64,000 nucleotides of DNA from an uncultured Bacteroidota bacterium (GTDB lineage: Bacteria > Bacteroidota > Bacteroidia > Chitinophagales > Chitinophagaceae): contig CAILLK010000067.1 of the NCBI GenBank assembly GCA_903835005.1, forward strand, positions 18,788 through 82,787, in the 5' to 3' direction. The position numbers and the translations under genes are program-made. The stretch's first letter is position 1, and every line of letters begins with the position of its first letter. This document shows, piece by piece, positions 26,946-36,651 of the stretch. The notes below the pieces were generated by a model. That model was given only the letters and a program-made list of their open reading frames with translations, was not told where the DNA came from and ran no database searches.

Positions 26946-27395
26946 ATGAGCAACATAACTTTCAATAAACAGCTACCCATCGCCATAGGCGGAGACCATG
27001 CAGGCTTTGACTATAAAGAAGCGATTAAAAAAGTATTAACATCGGGTGGCTGGCAGATAGACGATAAGGGAGCTTATAGCCTTGATAGCGTAGACTATCC
27101 CGACTTTGCACATCCCGTAGCATCTATGGTAGAAGAAGGCAAAGCCGCGGCAGGCATCCTTATTTGCGGAAGTGGAAACGGTGTGGCCATGACCGCCAAC
27201 AAACACCATGGCATCCGTGCCGCCCTCTGCTGGACAGATGAACTGGCTTCACTTGCCCGCCAGCATAATAACGCAAATGTTATCTGCATTCCCGCCCGAT
27301 TCGTTTCCCTTGATCTCGCAGAGAAAATGGTAACCACCTTCCTCTCTACTGAGTTTGAAGGTGGCAGGCATGAGCGGAGAGTGGAAAAGATCTGA
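26946..27395 (+). CDS. rpiB: Ribose-5-phosphate isomerase B
   Basis: A 149-aa cytosolic isomerase of the RpiB/LacAB family that interconverts ribose 5-phosphate and ribulose 5-phosphate. Motifs are AIGGDHAGFDYKEAI, the active-site ILICGSGNGVAMTANK (Cys 74), RAALCWTDELASLARQHNNANV and the C-terminal FEGGRHERRVEKI. The length is standard. It begins 4 bp after tatC, so the two are cotranscribed; the pairing has no obvious functional logic. Confidence 0.95.
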   Translation: MSNITFNKQLPIAIGGDHAGFDYKEAIKKVLTSGGWQIDDKGAYSLDSVDYPDFAHPVASMVEEGKAAAGILICGSGNGVAMTANKHHGIRAALCWTDELASLARQHNNANVICIPARFVSLDLAEKMVTTFLSTEFEGGRHERRVEKI

Positions 27396-27404
27396 TAAAA
27401 AAAA

Positions 27405-30400
27405 CTACTTCTTTACAAACTTCCCAATAGCAGAATTGTTGATACCGACGAAATAAACGCCGGGGGAAAGGTCGCTTACCTTTATCTCAGTTAGGTCGCG
27501 ATGGCTCTCAATCGCCATCACCTTTTCACCCATGATGTTATATATAATAATGCAGCCTGTTTTGAATGAAGAACTGATGTAGAGCACATCAGTCACAGGG
27601 TTAGGGTAGAGGTATGTATCGCCTGCCAGAACCGTCATATAATTTATCTCAGTAGAACAAGCTGTTGTTACATAAATCATTTTATACGTAGTTGCTGTAC
27701 CGCATGTATTGGTAACCCTGTAAATAATCGAATCTGTACCTGCCCCATGTCCCGTTACTGCCCCGGCCGTTACTGTTGCAATTGCAATATTACTGCTGGT
27801 CCATATGCCCCCGGGAATAGTATCTGTAAGCAGTATTGTCAGGCTGGTACATACCGTATCCATACCAGTTATTATCCCGGCATCCGGAATCGGATTAATG
27901 GTAACAATATGCTTGCTGCTGTAAATACCACATCCATTACTAACTGTATATAGAATTGTATCTGTGCCACTTGTAGCTCCGGTAACAAGGCCAGCAACAG
28001 AAATGACAGCGTTTGTATTAGTACAGCTCCATGTACCCCCTGTGGTTGAATCTGCAAGCAAAATTCCTGACTCCGCACATACCATTACCGGGCCCGTTAT
28101 AATTGCAGCATGTGGCAGCGGGTTGATCGTAATAATTTTTACTGCTGTCGCTGTTCCGCAAACATTGGTTACTGTATAATTGATGGTGTCAATTCCACTT
28201 GCAGCACCGGTAACAGTGCCACCAATTACTGCGGCAAGGCTGTTTACCGCACTCCAGGTGCCGCCGGCAGTTCCATCCGCAAGTGTTATATCAGAATCTG
28301 CACAAACTGATGAAAGGCCGCTAATGGTTCCGGCAAAGGGAAATGGGTTTATCGTCACAGGCATAGAGGCCAAAGATGTGCCGCAGGAATTGGTTACCGA
28401 ATAATTTATGGTATCCGTTCCTGCCACAAGCCCGGTTACAGTGCCACCCGCCACCGAAGCCAGGGTGTTTGCCGTGCTCCATGTGCCACCAGTTATTGTT
28501 TCGGTTAAAGTTATCACTGCACCTGTACATACCACCGAAGGTCCGCCAATAGCCCCGGCATATGGTAAAGGATTTATGATCACAGGTACAGATGTTTCTG
28601 CCGTACCGCATGAATTGGTAACCAAATAATTTATGGTATCCGTTCCGGCCAATATACCAGTTATTGTACCGCCAGCCACCGAAGCCAGTGCATTTACAGC
28701 ACTCCACGTACCCCCGGTCATTGTTTCAGATAAACTTATTGTTGCCCCTGCACATACCGATGAAGGTCCGCTTATTGATCCTGCATTTGGCAGTGGGTTT
28801 ACGGTCACCGGCCGGGAGGCCATAGATAATCCACAGTAATTGGTAATAGTATATTTTATGGTGTCTATACCGGCCGACAACCCTGTTACAGTGCCGCCTG
28901 TCACCGAAGCTAGGGTGTTTGCTGCGCTCCATATACCACCGGCTATTGTTTCAGTCAGGCTTATAGATGAACCTGCACATACTATCCCGGGCCCGCTTAT
29001 CGCCCCTGCGGTAGCAGCAGGTACAATGCTTATTATCTTGCTGGTGCTGGCAACACCACAGCTATTTATATTCACATAGTAGATCGTGTCCGTCCCTGGC
29101 AAAACGCCGGTAAGGTTGGCTGCGCTTATTACACCACTGGTATTGGCACTTAGCCATGAGCCACCGCTTATGCCATCAGTTAAAGAGATGGAAGACCCTG
29201 TACACACACTGTCTGCGCAGATAATGGTACCTGCCGACGGGTTTTGATAAACGGTTACGCTGCTCAGATAGGTACTTGACCCGGTAGTATAGGTCATAAA
29301 TGCCACACCTGCCGAGATACCCGTTACAAACCCTGTTGTTGCTCCTACCGTTGCTATAGATGGGGCGCTGCTGCTCCATGTGCCGCCGGGCAGCGGGTTG
29401 CTCAAAGCAATTGTACCACCAATACAGATGCCACTGGATATTTTCCTCACCCGGTTATTGTTGTGGTCTGCCAGATAAACATTTTCAAATGAGTCGACAG
29501 CAACTGTAAATGGCTGACCTATTTCAGCGGCTGTTGCCGGGCCCCCATCGCCCGAATAACTATTAATCCCGGTGCCGGCTATTGTAGTGATAATACCTGC
29601 ATTATCTATTTTCCGAATTTTATAATTAGCTGCATCGCCTATAAAAAGGGTACCAGCCGCATCTACTGCCACACTGCCCGGAGTATAAAGTTGAGCAGCA
29701 GTTGCCGGACCGCCATCTCCCAGCGAGCCAGCGGCGCCCGTACCGGCTATAGTGGTAATAATTCCCGCAGTATTCACTTTCCTTACCCTGTTATTGAAGC
29801 AATCAGCTATGTACATATTGCCCATCGCGTCTATTGCTACACTGTTAGGGCAATAAAGACAGGCCAGGGTAGCCGGGCCTCCATCGCCGCAAAAACCTTC
29901 AGTCCCGCTGCCGGCTACGGTAGTAATAATACCGGCTGGGCTGATTTTGCGTATCCTGTGGTTCCACTGGTCAGCGATATAAAAATTACCATAGCCATCA
30001 GTAGTTGTACCCCAGCAAGATGTAAAAGTGGCGCCTGTGGCCGGGCCTCCATCTCCGCCATATCCCGCTGCAGTGCTTCCGGCAATGGTGGTTATAATAC
30101 CCGTACTGTTTACCTTCCTGATGTAGTTGTTGAAATAAAAGGTCATGTAAGTATTGCCTGCCTGGTCGGTTGTTGCGCTCATGGGTTGATACATCGCTGC
30201 CATTGTTGCACTGCCACCATCGCCGGTATAACCCGATACACCACTGCCGCCAATTGTATTAATAATACCTGCACTGCTGATAACCCGAAGCCGGTTATTC
30301 ATTCTGTCAGCAATATATATATTGCCGGGCCCGGCAAGCGCTATTGAACTTGGGTTATAAAGCTCGGCAGCGGTTGCCTGGCCACCATCACCTGTAAATC

Positions 30401-30488
30401 CGGGAGTTCCGTTGCCTGCAATGGTCGTAATTATCTGACCGCCAGCAAATACCGGCATCAGTAACAATAGTATTAATATATGCCGCAC
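27405..30488 (-). CDS. T9SS-secreted NHL-repeat and Ig-like-repeat protein (1027 aa)
   Basis: A large surface or secreted protein starting at GTG 30488 with a short signal peptide (ending VFAGG). Residues ~20-350 contain six to seven NHL blades of the type ITTIAGNGTPGFTGDGGQATAAEL ... NIYIADRMNNRVRKI, a propeller. Residues ~355-930 hold about eight ~75-residue Ig-like modules (GGTWS..N..ASVAGGTVTG...GTDTINYSVTNSCGT). The last ~80 residues are a Por tail (YLYPNPVTDVLYISSSF ... SPGVYFVGINNSAIGKFVKK). The gene shares its NHL-plus-Ig layout with the 2114-aa protein at 39915-46259. Neighbouring modules are very similar at the DNA level. Confidence 0.85.
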   Translation of the reverse strand: MRHILILLLLMPVFAGGQIITTIAGNGTPGFTGDGGQATAAELYNPSSIALAGPGNIYIADRMNNRLRVISSAGIINTIGGSGVSGYTGDGGSATMAAMYQPMSATTDQAGNTYMTFYFNNYIRKVNSTGIITTIAGSTAAGYGGDGGPATGATFTSCWGTTTDGYGNFYIADQWNHRIRKISPAGIITTVAGSGTEGFCGDGGPATLACLYCPNSVAIDAMGNMYIADCFNNRVRKVNTAGIITTIAGTGAAGSLGDGGPATAAQLYTPGSVAVDAAGTLFIGDAANYKIRKIDNAGIITTIAGTGINSYSGDGGPATAAEIGQPFTVAVDSFENVYLADHNNNRVRKISSGICIGGTIALSNPLPGGTWSSSAPSIATVGATTGFVTGISAGVAFMTYTTGSSTYLSSVTVYQNPSAGTIICADSVCTGSSISLTDGISGGSWLSANTSGVISAANLTGVLPGTDTIYYVNINSCGVASTSKIISIVPAATAGAISGPGIVCAGSSISLTETIAGGIWSAANTLASVTGGTVTGLSAGIDTIKYTITNYCGLSMASRPVTVNPLPNAGSISGPSSVCAGATISLSETMTGGTWSAVNALASVAGGTITGILAGTDTINYLVTNSCGTAETSVPVIINPLPYAGAIGGPSVVCTGAVITLTETITGGTWSTANTLASVAGGTVTGLVAGTDTINYSVTNSCGTSLASMPVTINPFPFAGTISGLSSVCADSDITLADGTAGGTWSAVNSLAAVIGGTVTGAASGIDTINYTVTNVCGTATAVKIITINPLPHAAIITGPVMVCAESGILLADSTTGGTWSCTNTNAVISVAGLVTGATSGTDTILYTVSNGCGIYSSKHIVTINPIPDAGIITGMDTVCTSLTILLTDTIPGGIWTSSNIAIATVTAGAVTGHGAGTDSIIYRVTNTCGTATTYKMIYVTTACSTEINYMTVLAGDTYLYPNPVTDVLYISSSFKTGCIIIYNIMGEKVMAIESHRDLTEIKVSDLSPGVYFVGINNSAIGKFVKK
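28200..28990 (-). repeat. Tandem 225-bp Ig-like module repeats
   Basis: Four consecutive 75-residue modules with GGTWS- or GGIWS-type starts at a 225-bp period and only scattered differences. Boundaries are approximate. Confidence 0.7.
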
Positions 30489-30850
30489 AAAGTAGGTTTA
30501 ATTGTAAAGATAGCAATTATGTTAACCCTTCAGGAAATATCCCTTTTCTGATATGTTTATTTCGACGTTGTCGGTACTCATGATGCCAATATGAATAACG
30601 CTTCATCTGCCGGGGTAGTAGGTTATTAAAAACCTATTTTAGCTTCATTAGTTACTCAGATATTACATAAACAATGGTCTCTAAAACTTACTATACAGAT
30701 CGGTTTAAAGGAATTTCTGCTTCAATTCTCCGTTGCATCGCCGGTATTATTATGTTAGATACTTGATCAGGCTGTCTCTATAGAATTCATCTATGAAGGG
30801 TAATATATGAGATACATCCAACGATTTACTGTAGCATTTTCCACACCAGT
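30489..30850. other. Intergenic gap without recognised genes
   Basis: This 362-bp gap lies upstream of the NHL/Ig gene and downstream of the NUDIX gene. No credible frame, RNA gene or strong hairpin was seen. Confidence 0.6.
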
Positions 30851-31492
30851 TCAACCTGCTACTTCCATAAACACAGCCTCAAGCTCACTCAGCATCATAG
30901 CAGTTGCTCCCCATATTATGGTGCCATCTTCTAATTTATAAGCACGTACCTGCCGGATTACACCAGGTATAGCCGGAGAGATAACGTCAGTTATGGTCTT
31001 GCGTTCGTGATGGAAAAGGCTGGTTAAAGGAACCTCAATGGTAAAAGATACTTCATTTTGGCTAAGGTTATAATCCAGTCGTTTTTCTGCAAAGGCAACA
31101 AATGGAAAAACATGAAAATTGCTGACAGGAATGTATAGCGGTGTAAGGGCTCCCAGAACTTCAAAGTCAGATGAATGAATACCTACCTCTTCCCAAGCTT
31201 CGCGTAAGGCTGTTGCTTTGAGGTCATCATCTTCTTTATCCATGCTACCCCCCGGGAAACTTACCTGCCCGCTATGCGCTGTTTTGTCTTCCCGTCTTTT
31301 CATCAGCAACACATTCAGTGCACCATTTACCGGGAACAGAAGGCATAACACCGCACTTAGCCTTGCATTATCTGGCACTTTGAGTGGCATGGTAACTACC
31401 CGGCCCATCATTTTTTCCTGGGCAGTAAGGCCAGGCAGCGGTTGTTGCAACCGCTGTCTTAGCCTGTCTGTTATTTGTTTATAATCACTCAA
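30851..31492 (-). CDS. NUDIX hydrolase, CoA pyrophosphatase-like
   Basis: A 213-aa cytosolic NUDIX enzyme. The NUDIX box is GGSMDKEDDDLKATALREAW followed by EEVGI; just before it is the motif RREDKTAHSGQVSFPGG, the UPF0035/NudL signature of coenzyme A pyrophosphatases. The C-terminal WGATAMMLSEL also fits that subgroup. Start is TTG 31492, in the 22-bp gap after the pirin stop, and no ATG upstream is available in frame. Likely cotranscribed with the pirin gene. Confidence 0.87.
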   Translation of the reverse strand: MSDYKQITDRLRQRLQQPLPGLTAQEKMMGRVVTMPLKVPDNARLSAVLCLLFPVNGALNVLLMKRREDKTAHSGQVSFPGGSMDKEDDDLKATALREAWEEVGIHSSDFEVLGALTPLYIPVSNFHVFPFVAFAEKRLDYNLSQNEVSFTIEVPLTSLFHHERKTITDVISPAIPGVIRQVRAYKLEDGTIIWGATAMMLSELEAVFMEVAG

Positions 31493-31514
31493 ATCTCTGC
31501 TTCAGTTTTTTGAA

Positions 31515-32234
31515 TTAAAAAGTCATTGGCACTTCAAAAATAATCACATCACTTTTCTGAATTGCTTTTATTTCAAAACTTTCAGCTTCACTTATACCGA
31601 TAGCATCCCGTTTGTTCAGTTCCTGCTCACCAACTTTTATACTTCCATCAATAACAAAGATATAAGCCCCGTGATTTGCTGTGTGTAAAACAGATGTTAC
31701 ACCATGTCCAGGTTCAAGAGCTGTACGGTATATCCAGGCATCCTGGTGGATTTTCAGGCCGGCATCACTATTATCAATTGGTGAAACAAGGGTTTGAAGT
31801 TGGTTCTGTCTGTCTTCGACCAGGAATGTCTTTTGGTCATACTGGGGCTGTACACCCTTCTCTTTCGGGAAAATCCAGGTTTGAAGCAGGTTTACCTTTT
31901 TCCTGGGGTCGGGGTTGTACTCGCTGTGGGTTACCCCTTTTCCGGCGCTCATTACCTGCACTTCGCCCGGCACAATCTGCCGGGCATGGCCCATGCTGTC
32001 TTTATGTTCCAGTGTGCCATCCAGCACAATAGTGATGATCTCCATATTATCGTGCGGGTGCTTGCCGAAGCCTTCTCCGCCAGCTACTATATCATCATTC
32101 AGCACTCTTAGCGCCCCGAAATGGATCTTTGAAGGATCATACCAGCCTGCAAAACTGAAGGAATGGTGCGCATCGAGCCATCCGTGGTTGGCGTGGCCTC
32201 TTTTCTCCGCTGGATGAAAAATTGTTTTTGCCAT
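31515..32234 (-). CDS. Pirin family protein
   Basis: A 239-aa bicupin. The N-terminal cupin carries the pirin metal motif: HHSFSFAGWYDPSKIHFG and FGKHPHDNMEIITIVLDGTLEHKDSMG, with the His residues that bind one metal ion. Related bacterial YhhW/YhaK proteins have quercetin 2,3-dioxygenase activity in vitro, but the physiological role is unsettled. ATG at 32234 (MAKTIFHPAEKRG) is chosen; an in-frame start at 32273 adds 13 unrelated residues. Confidence 0.9.
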   Translation of the reverse strand: MAKTIFHPAEKRGHANHGWLDAHHSFSFAGWYDPSKIHFGALRVLNDDIVAGGEGFGKHPHDNMEIITIVLDGTLEHKDSMGHARQIVPGEVQVMSAGKGVTHSEYNPDPRKKVNLLQTWIFPKEKGVQPQYDQKTFLVEDRQNQLQTLVSPIDNSDAGLKIHQDAWIYRTALEPGHGVTSVLHTANHGAYIFVIDGSIKVGEQELNKRDAIGISEAESFEIKAIQKSDVIIFEVPMTF

Positions 32235-32434
32235 AATTATTGGTTTTGAATTTTTACGTGTATCTACATACAATGCAAACCTCCTGCCACATTAAATCTC
32301 TGCCAAAGTTGCAGAAATAATATGTTAAATTGCCGGTTGATTCAGCAGATCAGAGACTTTTTAATCGAAAACGCTTCGTTTAATCATAGTGAACTGAACT
32401 GATGCACCTTTTTTGACATTTGACTTTAATAAAC

Positions 32435-33598
32435 ATGCCACAAACTATACTGGTAATAGACGACGAAAGAGCGATACGTAAAGCGCTCGGAGAAATTCTT
32501 TCTTTTGAGGGATTCATTATTGATGAAGCTGCCGACGGAGCTGAAGGTGCAAAAAAAATAAAGGACAACAGTTACGATTGTATACTCTGTGATATTAAGA
32601 TGCCTAAAATGGACGGACTTGAAGTGCTGCTGTTTGCAAAAGCGGAGAAACCGGATATACCTTTTATTGTTATCTCAGGCCATGGAAATATTGAAACAGC
32701 TGTTGATGCCGTAAAGAAAGGCGCTTATGATTATATATCAAAACCACCAGATTTAAACCGTCTGCTCATAACTGTCAGGAATGCCATGGAGAAAAAATGC
32801 CTGGTGACTGAAACAAAACAACTAAGGAAAAAGATAGCCCGGGGCAATGAAATGATTGGCTCAGGTGAAGCCATGATGCGTATACATGAAACAATTGCCA
32901 AGGTAGCTCCTACCGATGCCCGGGTCCTTATAACAGGTGAAAACGGTGTTGGTAAAGAGCTTGTGGCCAGGAAGCTGCATGAACTAAGCCACCGGGCAGG
33001 CGGGCCAATGATAGAAGTAAATTGTGCGGCCATTCCATCTGAACTGATAGAGAGTGAATTGTTTGGCCATGAAAAAGGATCTTTTACATCAGCCATTAAA
33101 CAAAAGCTGGGAAAATTTGAGCAGGCAAATGGAGGAACACTTTTCCTTGACGAGATTGGCGATATGAGTCATGACGCCCAGGCTAAAATGCTGCGCGCAC
33201 TTCAGGAAAGCAAAATAACCAGGGTAGGTGGCGAAAAGGATATAAAGGTCGATGTGCGTGTAATTGCAGCAACCAATAAAAATCTGCTTGAAGAGGTGGA
33301 AGCCAAAAAATTCCGGCTCGATCTGTATCACAGGCTTAGTGTGATATTAATACAGGTGCCATCTCTCAACTCCCGAAAGGAAGATATTCCGGAACTGATA
33401 CAACACTTCCTGAAAGATATATGCGAGGATTATAAGCAGCCCGTAAAAGAAATGGATCCCGCTGCAGTAAGTTTATTGCAGGCACATAACTGGACCGGTA
33501 ATATAAGAGAGCTGCGAAATGTGGTAGAGCGGTTGATTATTCTCTCTGATAAAGTAATTACCCAAAAGGATGTGGAGACTTATATATTGGTGAAGTAA
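32435..33598 (+). CDS. Sigma-54-type response regulator lacking a DNA-binding domain
   Basis: A 387-aa NtrC-like protein. The receiver domain has the acidic pair DDE (9-11), phospho-acceptor Asp 53 (LCDIKMP) and the Lys in YISKPPD. The AAA+ domain has Walker A GENGVGKE, the block ELFGHEKGSFTSA, Walker B GGTLFLDEIGDM and R-finger region ATNKNLLEEVEAKKFRLDLYHRLSV. The sigma-54 contact motif is GSFTSA, not GAFTGA. The protein ends at KDVETYILVK, without the C-terminal Fis-type helix-turn-helix. ATG at 32435 is used; an upstream TTG at 32420 adds five residues. No histidine kinase is adjacent, while rpoN is in this window at 56504-58003. Confidence 0.88.
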   Translation: MPQTILVIDDERAIRKALGEILSFEGFIIDEAADGAEGAKKIKDNSYDCILCDIKMPKMDGLEVLLFAKAEKPDIPFIVISGHGNIETAVDAVKKGAYDYISKPPDLNRLLITVRNAMEKKCLVTETKQLRKKIARGNEMIGSGEAMMRIHETIAKVAPTDARVLITGENGVGKELVARKLHELSHRAGGPMIEVNCAAIPSELIESELFGHEKGSFTSAIKQKLGKFEQANGGTLFLDEIGDMSHDAQAKMLRALQESKITRVGGEKDIKVDVRVIAATNKNLLEEVEAKKFRLDLYHRLSVILIQVPSLNSRKEDIPELIQHFLKDICEDYKQPVKEMDPAAVSLLQAHNWTGNIRELRNVVERLIILSDKVITQKDVETYILVK

Positions 33599-33697
33599 CT
33601 CCTTGATTAATTTATCCGGATCGGCATTAAACGCTTACCTTCCGAATATAGTAAGTCAGTAAACATTAATCGCTTTACCGCCGGGCATAATACCCGG

Positions 33698-33735
33698 AAG
33701 GGGTACCTGATTTAACAAAATCAGGCACCCCTTTT
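33698..33735. terminator. Bidirectional terminator between the regulator and YXWGXW genes
   Basis: Long inverted repeat (arms about 17 nt with one mismatch, AACA loop) with A-rich and T-rich ends. It separates two convergent genes; a smaller CCGGG/CCCGG hairpin lies at 33681-33697. Confidence 0.85.
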
Positions 33736-34654
33736 AGGCTCCCGTAATCCGGTACTTATCGATGGCCATGTTCACCGCCACTTTGAGGATGTGACTGCTG
33801 GGGTTGCTGATGATGTTGTTGTGGCTGTTGTTGCCTTTGCTTCTGAGGTTGCTGGTGTGCCTGTTGTTGTGGTTGCTGATGAACTGTTGTGGAGCTTGCC
33901 TGCTTTGTTTTCGCGGCAAATTATTGTTTTGTGCTGCTTGTTGATGCTGCTGTGCGGGAGATGTATTGTATGCCCTGCCTGCATTGCCTCTTATAGTATT
34001 TGCCGGAGCAACATGATTTGTATTTGCAAACTGGCTACGGTCTTTGCCAGCTGTTTGTTGATGTCCTACCTGCGCAATTGTGGGCTGTGCATGGTGCTCT
34101 TGCATAGCACTCCGCTCTTGTGGTGACGGCCGTGCCGTAGTCCCACCCTGCCCGTTAAAGCTGCTTCTGCCGCCTCTGTTATTGACTACTGAATTGTTTA
34201 CGTAGGTATTATGAATAACTGACCTGTTCACATTGGATACTGCAGTATTGTATTTGAATGAATTTCCTTCCCATCTGCCGCCACCATAACCTGATCCTCC
34301 ATAGCCGTAACCATAGTTAACACCGCCATAAAAGCCTACATGGCTGCCCCAGTAACCCTGGTGAAAACCATAGATGCCACCGGTATATCCCCAATAGCAG
34401 GGAGTCCATAAATAGCCATTCTGCGGAGGTAACACCCACGAACCGGCTACCCAATAGTATCCATCCACGTTGTCATATGCCCAGTAACCGGGTGTCCATA
34501 TATAGCCATCTGCCGGACAGATGGGCTTTACATAAACTGGTAATGCGGGAGGTGCAATATTTGCTGATATGCTGATATCAATTTGAGCGGATGCAGAGCC
34601 AGCTAAGGCAGTTGCAAGTAATAATACGACAGCAATTCTTCTGAAATTAATCAT
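33734..34654 (-). CDS. YXWGXW-repeat protein, probably frameshifted near its 3' end
   Basis: A 306-aa open frame with a signal peptide (ending GSASAQ) and a YXWGXW-type aromatic repeat region at about residues 45-135 (GYIWTPGYWAYD, GYYWVAGSWV, GYLWTPCYWGY). The function of this family is unknown; proteins are exported and often basic and low-complexity. After QAPQQ near 33885 the other frame gives a Q/H/P-rich tail (VHQQPQQQAHQQPQ ... GGEHGHR) ending at 33756, before the terminator. The annotated frame instead ends at 33734, inside the terminator hairpin. A one-base loss is therefore likely, and the true end is probably 33756. Confidence 0.75.
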   Translation of the reverse strand: MINFRRIAVVLLLATALAGSASAQIDISISANIAPPALPVYVKPICPADGYIWTPGYWAYDNVDGYYWVAGSWVLPPQNGYLWTPCYWGYTGGIYGFHQGYWGSHVGFYGGVNYGYGYGGSGYGGGRWEGNSFKYNTAVSNVNRSVIHNTYVNNSVVNNRGGRSSFNGQGGTTARPSPQERSAMQEHHAQPTIAQVGHQQTAGKDRSQFANTNHVAPANTIRGNAGRAYNTSPAQQHQQAAQNNNLPRKQSRQAPQQFISNHNNRHTSNLRSKGNNSHNNIISNPSSHILKVAVNMAIDKYRITGA

Positions 34655-34715
34655 GATTATCTAATAGTTTTTAATGAAACAAATATTATTGCAGCGAAGG
34701 AAACAATGATAATTA

Positions 34716-35454
34716 CTATGGCACAATAGCTGTTGTAGTTACAGGGCTTGCACTGATTGCATTGTACACATTTTTACCTGTGGCAAGATCTTCATAAAAA
34801 GATACATCGGCTACTACATATCCATAAGATGCACAGTAAAATGTGTATCCGCTTGTGATTCCCTCATCATATAAATCACAGGGCGGAATAACAACCACAG
34901 CCTTGGTCTGGTTAGCAGCAATAGCTTTCACATAAACCAATACATAGTTTGCAGGTATGCCGCTCACTCCAGAATTTTTGTTGACAAAAACGATACAGTT
35001 TCTGGCCCTGGTATCTGCCGTAAAATTGATAACAAGTGAATCTCCCGGTGTGGTTACAGAAGAAAAAGAGTTAACCGAAGCAGGAGAAAAATCCGGAATT
35101 GCCGAAAGCTTGATGTCCTTATTAAGTGTCGCTTAAAAATTGGAAACTATTGGCTTTAGTAGCAGCATAACCGTTACCTTTGGCCGCAATGTTATAATCT
35201 CCTGTGCTGAGCTGGCCGAAAATAAAGTAACCGGTATTATCTGTATACATAGAAGTACCGCCATCATGAGCCAGGGCCACACCACCGTAATTGGTAATCA
35301 CTTTAGTGCCATACTGATCGTAAAGGCTTACATGGCCGCTTATGGCTCCGGTATAGGATGGACCCGCCGGGCCAGTATCGCCCTTTTTATTACAGGAACT
35401 GATTATAGAGAGTACTCCTAAAATAACAGAAATTGCGAAATTCTTTTTAAACAT
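34716..35454 (-). pseudogene. Frameshifted lipoprotein with CarboxypepD_reg-like domain
   Basis: Reading from ATG 35454, a lipoprotein signal (LSIISSCNKKG, Cys near residue 21) is followed by the collagen-like GDTGPAGP and a carboxypeptidase-regulatory-like domain (AISGHVSLYDQYGTKVIT ... YNIAAKGNGYAAT) to FLSDT, then TAA at 35122-35124. Removing one T near 35121-35127 restores a continuous frame NKDIKLSAIPDFSPASVNSF... through to ATAIVP and the stop at 34716, giving about 245 residues in all. It therefore looks like one gene with a single-base insertion. Either it is inactive or the base is an assembly error. Confidence 0.75.
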
Positions 35455-35691
35455 AACAAAATTTTTAATGTATTTGATTGAATATTTATGAACCTTTTTG
35501 AGTAATAGTTTTCATAGCAAAGGTGAGCTTCATATTGGCGGAGATCATTACAGAATTAATAGAAATGATTTCATAGTTCTTTCTGCAGACCGAAAATCCG
35601 GAATATTTTTCTTTATATTTTGAGAGTGGTATTAAACTATTTCCTATTGACCTGGTCTACCCTTAACAACATTTATTTAAAAACAAAAATT

Positions 35692-36564
35692 ATGCATAAA
35701 CTGAAAACTTTGCTTTGTATAAGCACCGCAGCAATTACAATGTCGGCTTTTATATTTACGGTATCCTGTAAAAAAAGTGCCACAACTGCTGAATCTACAG
35801 CTACAGCATCAGATCAGGCAGTAGCCGAAAAATCGTATTCCGATGCCCAGACCATTTCTGAAAATGCCGTTGCTACCCCAACAAGCATGAATTTCAGAAC
35901 AACAAAAATATCGGGTATGCCTTGTGCCACGGTTACCAGCGATACATCCGGAGGAAATACTGTTGTTACTATAAATTTTGGCAGCACAGATTGTACCTGC
36001 CGTGATGGCCGGACAAGAAGAGGGGAAATAATAGTTACCTACCCCACCGGGCAATGGTTTACTTCAGGAGCAACACGCACCATAACGTTTAGTAATTACT
36101 TCCAGGATGATAACCAGATTACGGGTACCAAAACAGTAACTTATGAAGGGCTTAATAGTTCTGGTCAGCCTTATTTCGATGTTACCATAAGTGGTACAGT
36201 TACTTATCCAGGCGGTAAAACAATTTCTGTAAACTGGACCAGGACACGAACATGGCTCAGTGGTTTCACCATTTCAGGGACTACACCAGAATGGTCTGTT
36301 AATCTGGAATATTCGGTTTCAGGTAATGGCACCATGACCAACTCAGCCGGACAGTCAGTCGATGTAACTATTGCAGCTGCAACTCCGCTGGTATATTCTC
36401 CAACCTGCAAATGGGCTGAAGCCGGAACCATTTCTTATACACTGGTATCTGATGGCAAAACCCGAAGCGTTAATTTCGGAGCCAATACAGCCCCTTACAC
36501 TTGCCACGATACGGCGGTTGTTACACTTGCTAATGGCACTCAGAAAACAATCACATTACCTTAA
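35692..36564 (+). CDS. Putative lipoprotein of unknown function
   Basis: A 290-aa exported protein. ATG at 35692 starts a lipoprotein signal (MHKLKTLLCIS ... FIFTVSC) with the lipidated Cys near residue 27; the in-frame start at 35620 adds 24 upstream residues and is rejected. The mature protein is Ser/Thr-rich and beta-stranded, with a Cys-containing block DCTCRDGRTRRGEIIVTYPTG and a late block CHDTAVVTLANGTQKTITLP. Such sequences recur as uncharacterised Bacteroidota lipoproteins. It is followed by a strong terminator. Confidence 0.75.
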   Translation: MHKLKTLLCISTAAITMSAFIFTVSCKKSATTAESTATASDQAVAEKSYSDAQTISENAVATPTSMNFRTTKISGMPCATVTSDTSGGNTVVTINFGSTDCTCRDGRTRRGEIIVTYPTGQWFTSGATRTITFSNYFQDDNQITGTKTVTYEGLNSSGQPYFDVTISGTVTYPGGKTISVNWTRTRTWLSGFTISGTTPEWSVNLEYSVSGNGTMTNSAGQSVDVTIAAATPLVYSPTCKWAEAGTISYTLVSDGKTRSVNFGANTAPYTCHDTAVVTLANGTQKTITLP

Positions 36565-36582
36565 TTTAGTCAATGATTTTTA

Positions 36583-36617
36583 TTATAAAAGGCGGACTTT
36601 AGTTCCGCCTTTTATAA
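36583..36617 (+). terminator. Rho-independent terminator after the lipoprotein gene
   Basis: Perfect 14-bp inverted repeat (36583-36596 and 36604-36617) with GC core GGCGGA/TCCGCC, 7-nt loop and a following TTTATAATTTC. Confidence 0.88.
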
Positions 36618-36651
36618 TTTCAATTTGCCATGTTATCGCTATTTTTACCCG

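Noticed and set aside
29691..30347. 218-codon frame antisense to the NHL/Ig gene
   Set aside because: Low-complexity shadow created by the repeat structure of the true gene.
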